From assembly GCA_003225295.1 (NCBI GenBank), contig QHYZ01000078.1:33101-97100 (forward strand): 64,000 bases of DNA, read 5' to 3'. The stretch is from Acidobacteriota bacterium (GTDB taxonomy: Bacteria > Acidobacteriota > Terriglobia > Acidiferrales > UBA7541). Positions 60,633 through 64,000 of this stretch are shown piece by piece. Position 1 is the stretch's first letter. Every line of letters starts with the position of its first letter. The notes beneath the pieces are model-generated. The model was not told where the DNA came from. It was given only the letters and a program-made list of their open reading frames with translations, and did not search any database. Position numbers and translations under genes: made by a program.

Positions 60633-60658
60633 CCGATCGTCCGGAATCGGCTTTTTTT
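60633..60658 (+). terminator. Intrinsic terminator after the GH57 gene
   Basis: CCGAT and ATCGG pair around an 8-nt loop, with a C and seven T residues directly after. It lies 84 bp past the GH57 stop, 11 bp before the end of the convergent propeller gene. The stem is short. Confidence 0.6.
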
Positions 60659-60668
60659 GAGCACTCCG

Positions 60669-61817
60669 CTAAAATAGTTTAACCGCAAGATCCTGTGGAT
60701 GATCGCCGACGGGGATCATCGTCAGCAGAAAATTGGTGCGCACACGGATGACCGCCAGGTCGCCCGAGCCCTGGCTCACCACCAGCAGCAAGTTTTCCGC
60801 GGGATCGAAGCGCAACGCCGTCGGAGAATCGCCGGCGGGAACAGGGAATCCTTTTCCGGGATCGCGAATGATGCGACGATTGAAAATATCGACAGGGGTG
60901 ACCCGGTCCCCAGCGGTGTCCGAAACATACAGCAGGCTTGCATCGCTGCTCAGGACGCCGCGAGTGGGCGTCGACCCGAGGACCATGTAGTCGCCCACCT
61001 CGTGCGTCCAGGGGGTGATGGCCTGGAGCCCGTGAGCCTCCGGTGAAATCACGTAGAGTTCGCCGCCATCGGGCTTGAGCAGCATGTCCGTGGGCTTGCC
61101 GGCCAGTTCGAGATGGGTGACCAGAACGCCGCGGCGCAGGTCCACCACCGAGATGCGGCGCTCGGATCGGCTCAGGACGAACGCCAGGGAACCGTCTGGC
61201 AGCACGGCGACGTCTTCGGGTTGCGGCACCACGGAAACACTCCCGCGCAGCGTGAGAGTTGGTGCGTCATGAATGCCAAGAGAGCCGTCGCGCCGGTTCA
61301 CCACCAGGACGGTCTTGCCATCCGGGGTGACGTGCGCCAGCACGGGTTCGCGCCCGGTCATGGCGCGCCCCACCACGGCCCGCGATTTAACGTCAATCGC
61401 CAGGAGCGTGTTGTTCCCAGATGCCGTCGTGTAGATGCGGTTCCCGTCCGGCGAAAAATCAAGCGCGTAGGGAAGTGGCCCCACGGCAATGCGGGCAGTG
61501 ACCTGCCCTGTGAAGTGATTGGCGCGGGGATCTAGGATCCAAACGTACCCGCCCGTGCTACTGAGGCCGAAAATCTCAGGGCGAGTAGGATGCTCGCGCA
61601 TCCCGGAGAGTCCCGGACCGACAGCGATGCGCGCGACGGCTTTGAGCTTCACGAGATCGACAACGGTAACATTGCCGTCCGCCGTGGTGACGTAGGCGGA
61701 CAGATGCAGGTCGGGGCGAAGAAAGGATGGGCGATGTTCGCGGAGAAGCAGGACAATGCCGCCGATTCCCAGCGCGGCGAGCAGGAAGTAGAGGCGAAAA
61801 TTCTTGGGGCCGTTCAT
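60669..61817 (-). CDS. YVTN-type beta-propeller protein
   Basis: 382 residues. One N-terminal membrane helix (FLLAALGIGGIVLLL) then seven propeller blades of the YVTN/SMP-30-like kind: AYVTTADGNVTVVDLVKLKA, PLPYALDFSPDGNRIYTTAS, TPDGKTVLVVNRRDGSL, LPDGSLAFVLSRSERRIS, LKPDGGELYVISPEAHGL, LYVSDTAGDRVTPVDIFNRR and FDPAENLLLVVSQGSGDLAV. Probably periplasmic, anchored. The fold is clear; function and ligand are not. It is divergent from the hydrolase gene. Confidence 0.82.
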   Translation of the reverse strand: MNGPKNFRLYFLLAALGIGGIVLLLREHRPSFLRPDLHLSAYVTTADGNVTVVDLVKLKAVARIAVGPGLSGMREHPTRPEIFGLSSTGGYVWILDPRANHFTGQVTARIAVGPLPYALDFSPDGNRIYTTASGNNTLLAIDVKSRAVVGRAMTGREPVLAHVTPDGKTVLVVNRRDGSLGIHDAPTLTLRGSVSVVPQPEDVAVLPDGSLAFVLSRSERRISVVDLRRGVLVTHLELAGKPTDMLLKPDGGELYVISPEAHGLQAITPWTHEVGDYMVLGSTPTRGVLSSDASLLYVSDTAGDRVTPVDIFNRRIIRDPGKGFPVPAGDSPTALRFDPAENLLLVVSQGSGDLAVIRVRTNFLLTMIPVGDHPQDLAVKLF

Positions 61818-61881
61818 GTTGGAAAGGCGATTCTCCCATGTATCGCGGCCAGTTCAAACCGCTCGCTCAATACTGGAGCGT

Positions 61882-61910
61882 GCGACAAGCGGCGCAACCG
61901 CTGCTATACT
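61882..61910 (+). promoter_or_regulatory. Predicted promoter of the CocE/NonD hydrolase gene
   Basis: GCGACA (4 of 6 to TTGACA) and TATACT (5 of 6 to TATAAT) with a 17-bp spacer, ending 51 bp before the GTG start. Confidence 0.5.
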
Positions 61911-61961
61911 CGCGCGGCGTTACTCCCGAGAACAGAGAAAGTTAAAGACTGGAGGAGACCC

Positions 61962-63839
61962 GTGCGCTCATCGGTACTGGTTGCCGTTCTTACAGGATGT
62001 TTGGCGATTCCCACTCAGGCGCAAGAATTCGCGGGCAAACCCATTTTCAAGCTTGCCGAGGTGATGATCCCCGTACGGGATGGAGTGAAGCTCCAAACCG
62101 CAATCTTGACGCCGGTCGCTCAGCACGGACCGCTACCGATTCTCTTTCGGCGCACGCCCTATGGAGTTCCCGAAAAACCGCCGGAGCAGATGCCCGCGTC
62201 TCTCCAAGAGCTCGCGCAGGATGGCTACATCTTCGTCATCCAAAATTTGCGCGGGAGATTCAGGTCCGAGGGCGTATTTGAGCTGACTTCGCAGGTGGAC
62301 TTAAGCAACCCGAAGGCCACCAATGAGACGACAGACGCCTACGACAGCATCGAGTGGCTGGTGAAGAATGTGCCCAACAACAGTGGCAAGGTGGGAATGT
62401 ATGGAGTCTCTTACGATGGGCTGACTACGGCGCTGACGCTGCTACACCCGCACCCGGCGCTCGCGGCCATCAGCGAACAAGCCTCACCTGTCGACCAGTG
62501 GATGAACGATGACGACCACCGCTATGGTGCGCTGCGCGAAAGTTACGACTTCGAATATGCGGTGATGGAACAGGCCGACAAGAATTCCAACACTCATTTC
62601 GAGTTTGAGACCTACGACACCTATCAGTGGTATCTAGATTTAGGCCCGCTCTCGAATATCAACGCGAAATATCTTCACGGCAAAATTCCTTATTGGAATT
62701 CCACGATAGATCACCCAGACTACGACGATTTCTGGAAGAAGGAAGCCTGGGTCCGCCAGCTTCACGCGTCAACGGTTCCGAATCTGAACGTCGCGGGATT
62801 CTGGGATCAGGAAGATCCGTGGGGACCCTGGCAGATTTTCCGCCACGCCGAAGAGCATGACCCGGATCACACCAATTTCATCGTTGCCGGTCCATGGTTT
62901 CATGGCCAATGGCAAGGGCCGAAAGGGGAGGGGATCGGCCTGATTCCTTTCGCTGGACATGAAACGGCGCGCGAGTTCCGCGAAAACATCGAAGCCCCGT
63001 TTTTCCGATATTACCTGCACGGAAAAGGCGAGAAGCCGAATTGGCAGGCCACCACATTCCAGAGTGGCTCGAACAGTTGGCATAGTTACGCGCTTTGGCC
63101 GCCGAAGGAGGCGCAGGCCACAAATTTATATTTGCACGCCGATGGCTCGCTGTCCTTCACCGCGCCGGCCGCAGCGGAAGGGGCCAAGGCGTATCGCGAA
63201 TATGTTTCTGATCCCGCCAATCCGGTACCGTACCGGCAGCGGCCGATTTCACCGACGTATCCAGCGGGGGATTGGCGGACCTGGGAAGTGGCGGATCAGC
63301 GTTTTGTGGATCACCGGCCGGATGTGTTGTCTTTCGTGAGCGCGCCACTGGATCGTGACATTACTATTACCGGACCGCTAGCCATGGCACTATTCGCTTC
63401 CACTTCCGGAACGGACAGCGATTTTGTGGTGAAACTCATCGACGTGTATCCGGAGAATGCACAGAAGAATGGTTGGGACCCCCAAGCGGGACCCAAGCCC
63501 GGCGAGTACGCACAATCGCTCAATGGATACGAATTGCCGATCGCCATGGAAGTGCGGCGCGGCCGCTATCTGCAAAGCTTTGAGCAGCCGCACGCGCTCA
63601 CGCCGGATGCGCCAACCGTATGGAACATTCCCTTGCGCGACCACGACCATGTTTTTCTAAAAGGGCATCGAATTATGGTCCACATTCAATCCACGTGGTT
63701 CCCTCTAATCGACCGGAATCCGCAAAAATTTGTGCCCAGCACTTACAAGGCAGTGGCGTCGGACTTCACTGCAGCGACGCAGCGGATTTATTGCTCACCG
63801 GCGATGCCTTCGCACGTGGTATTGCCGGTCATGCCTTAG
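61962..63839 (+). CDS. Secreted CocE/NonD-family hydrolase (X-Pro dipeptidyl-peptidase/amino-ester hydrolase type)
   Basis: 625 residues. The GTG at 61962 follows GGAGGAG and opens a signal peptide (SSVLVAVLTGCLAIPTQAQ). The alpha/beta hydrolase domain has VRDGVKLQTAILTP, FRRTPYGVPE, QNLRGRFRSEGVF and the nucleophile in GMYGVSYDGLTTAL (GxSYxG); the His is in AGPWFHGQW. A C-terminal jellyroll domain follows (LSFVSAPLDRDITITGPLAM, DSDFVVKLIDVYPEN, HRIMVHIQSTWFPL). Members are alpha-amino-acid ester hydrolases, glutaryl-7-ACA acylases and cocaine esterase; the natural substrate cannot be told. Confidence 0.9.
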   Translation: MRSSVLVAVLTGCLAIPTQAQEFAGKPIFKLAEVMIPVRDGVKLQTAILTPVAQHGPLPILFRRTPYGVPEKPPEQMPASLQELAQDGYIFVIQNLRGRFRSEGVFELTSQVDLSNPKATNETTDAYDSIEWLVKNVPNNSGKVGMYGVSYDGLTTALTLLHPHPALAAISEQASPVDQWMNDDDHRYGALRESYDFEYAVMEQADKNSNTHFEFETYDTYQWYLDLGPLSNINAKYLHGKIPYWNSTIDHPDYDDFWKKEAWVRQLHASTVPNLNVAGFWDQEDPWGPWQIFRHAEEHDPDHTNFIVAGPWFHGQWQGPKGEGIGLIPFAGHETAREFRENIEAPFFRYYLHGKGEKPNWQATTFQSGSNSWHSYALWPPKEAQATNLYLHADGSLSFTAPAAAEGAKAYREYVSDPANPVPYRQRPISPTYPAGDWRTWEVADQRFVDHRPDVLSFVSAPLDRDITITGPLAMALFASTSGTDSDFVVKLIDVYPENAQKNGWDPQAGPKPGEYAQSLNGYELPIAMEVRRGRYLQSFEQPHALTPDAPTVWNIPLRDHDHVFLKGHRIMVHIQSTWFPLIDRNPQKFVPSTYKAVASDFTAATQRIYCSPAMPSHVVLPVMP

Positions 63840-63935
63840 ACCGAGTATGCAGGGGGCGCGACCTGCGGCACGCTGAGGACAAACGGGAGTCAAGAGACGA
63901 GTGAGGCAGGGATGCCGCTGCATGTACAAACTAGG

Positions 63936-63969
63936 CAAGGGCTTCGCCCTTGATATCCCTGCGGGATAT
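63936..63969. repeat. Two adjacent perfect 7-bp hairpins at the right end
   Basis: CAAGGGC-TTC-GCCCTTG (63936-63952) is followed directly by ATATCCC-TGC-GGGATAT (63953-63969); both stems are exact with 3-nt loops. A tandem AGTCAGG repeat follows (63973-63990). They lie in non-coding DNA after the hydrolase gene, and the array may run on beyond the window. Confidence 0.6.
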
Positions 63970-64000
63970 GGAAGTCAGGAGTCAGGAGTCCGAAGCCAGA

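Noticed and set aside
1..64000. CRISPR arrays, tRNA or rRNA genes, insertion sequences, prophage or integrase genes
   Set aside because: I looked for regular repeat-spacer patterns, tRNA cores (GTTCGA-type arms in the right context), transposase motifs and long terminal inverted repeats and saw none that hold up. A dedicated scan could still find a diverged tRNA.

Overview
The window looks like a 64 kb piece of an Acidobacteriota chromosome (GC-rich, roughly 60% by eye). Lineage evidence comes from protein families: a duplicated MacB-like orphan permease at 55.4-57.9 kb, of the type described as acidobacterial duplicated orphan permeases; a TPR protein at 39.7-41.6 kb that matches the sensor half of acidobacterial Ser/Thr kinases; and a Gram-negative envelope (LptF/LptG, RseP). 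Most genes are housekeeping genes in short operons with ATGA/GTGA/TTGA start-stop overlaps. No tRNA, rRNA, CRISPR array, transposase or integrase was seen.

Layout. 0-2 kb: a PAS-GAF sensor histidine kinase on the minus strand, cut by the left edge. 2.3-10.1 kb (+): acyl-CoA dehydrogenase, trpS, scpA, scpB, two RluB-type pseudouridine synthases (the first with a mutated active site), hisC and a CoA-binding protein, ending in a terminator. 10.2-15.5 kb (-): TrmH-family methyltransferase, rarA, two tandem secreted VOC-domain genes (one decayed) and a beta-propeller protein. 15.7 kb (+): tsaC/YrdC. 16.4-24 kb (-): oligopeptidase B, mutS, anmK and a peptide-binding lipoprotein gene broken by two frameshifts. 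24-33 kb (+): CYTH protein; a promoter and leader with an intrinsic terminator; a soluble MgtE-like sensor protein with an Nramp-like transporter; then uppS-cdsA-dxr-rseP (isoprenoid, phospholipid and envelope functions) and a Fur-family regulator. 33-35.5 kb (-): DUF1844 protein and an MBL-RibF fusion. 35.7-43.2 kb (+): mazG, GNAT, N-acylamino-acid racemase-like enolase, EamA permease, TPR protein and a LeuB-like dehydrogenase. 43.3-44.0 kb (-): rhomboid protease. 44.4-51.0 kb (+): recO-glyQ-glyS and ppdK. 51.1-54.7 kb (-): fused LptF-LptG, a truncated SnoaL-like gene and an NmrA-like reductase, with a degenerate HxlR regulator diverging from it. 55.4-63.8 kb: orphan permease, GH57 glycosidase, YVTN propeller (-) and a secreted CocE/NonD hydrolase. 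The right end has two back-to-back perfect hairpins.

Points most worth follow-up: the terminator-bearing leader ahead of the MgtE-like/Nramp-like pair; the RluB paralogue whose catalytic Asp is replaced by Glu; two unusual fusions (MBL-RibF and LptF-LptG); a TrpRS with an inserted segment of about 70 residues; and a GNAT-racemase-permease set that could recycle D-amino acids. All functional calls come from reading motifs in the sequence; no database search was run.
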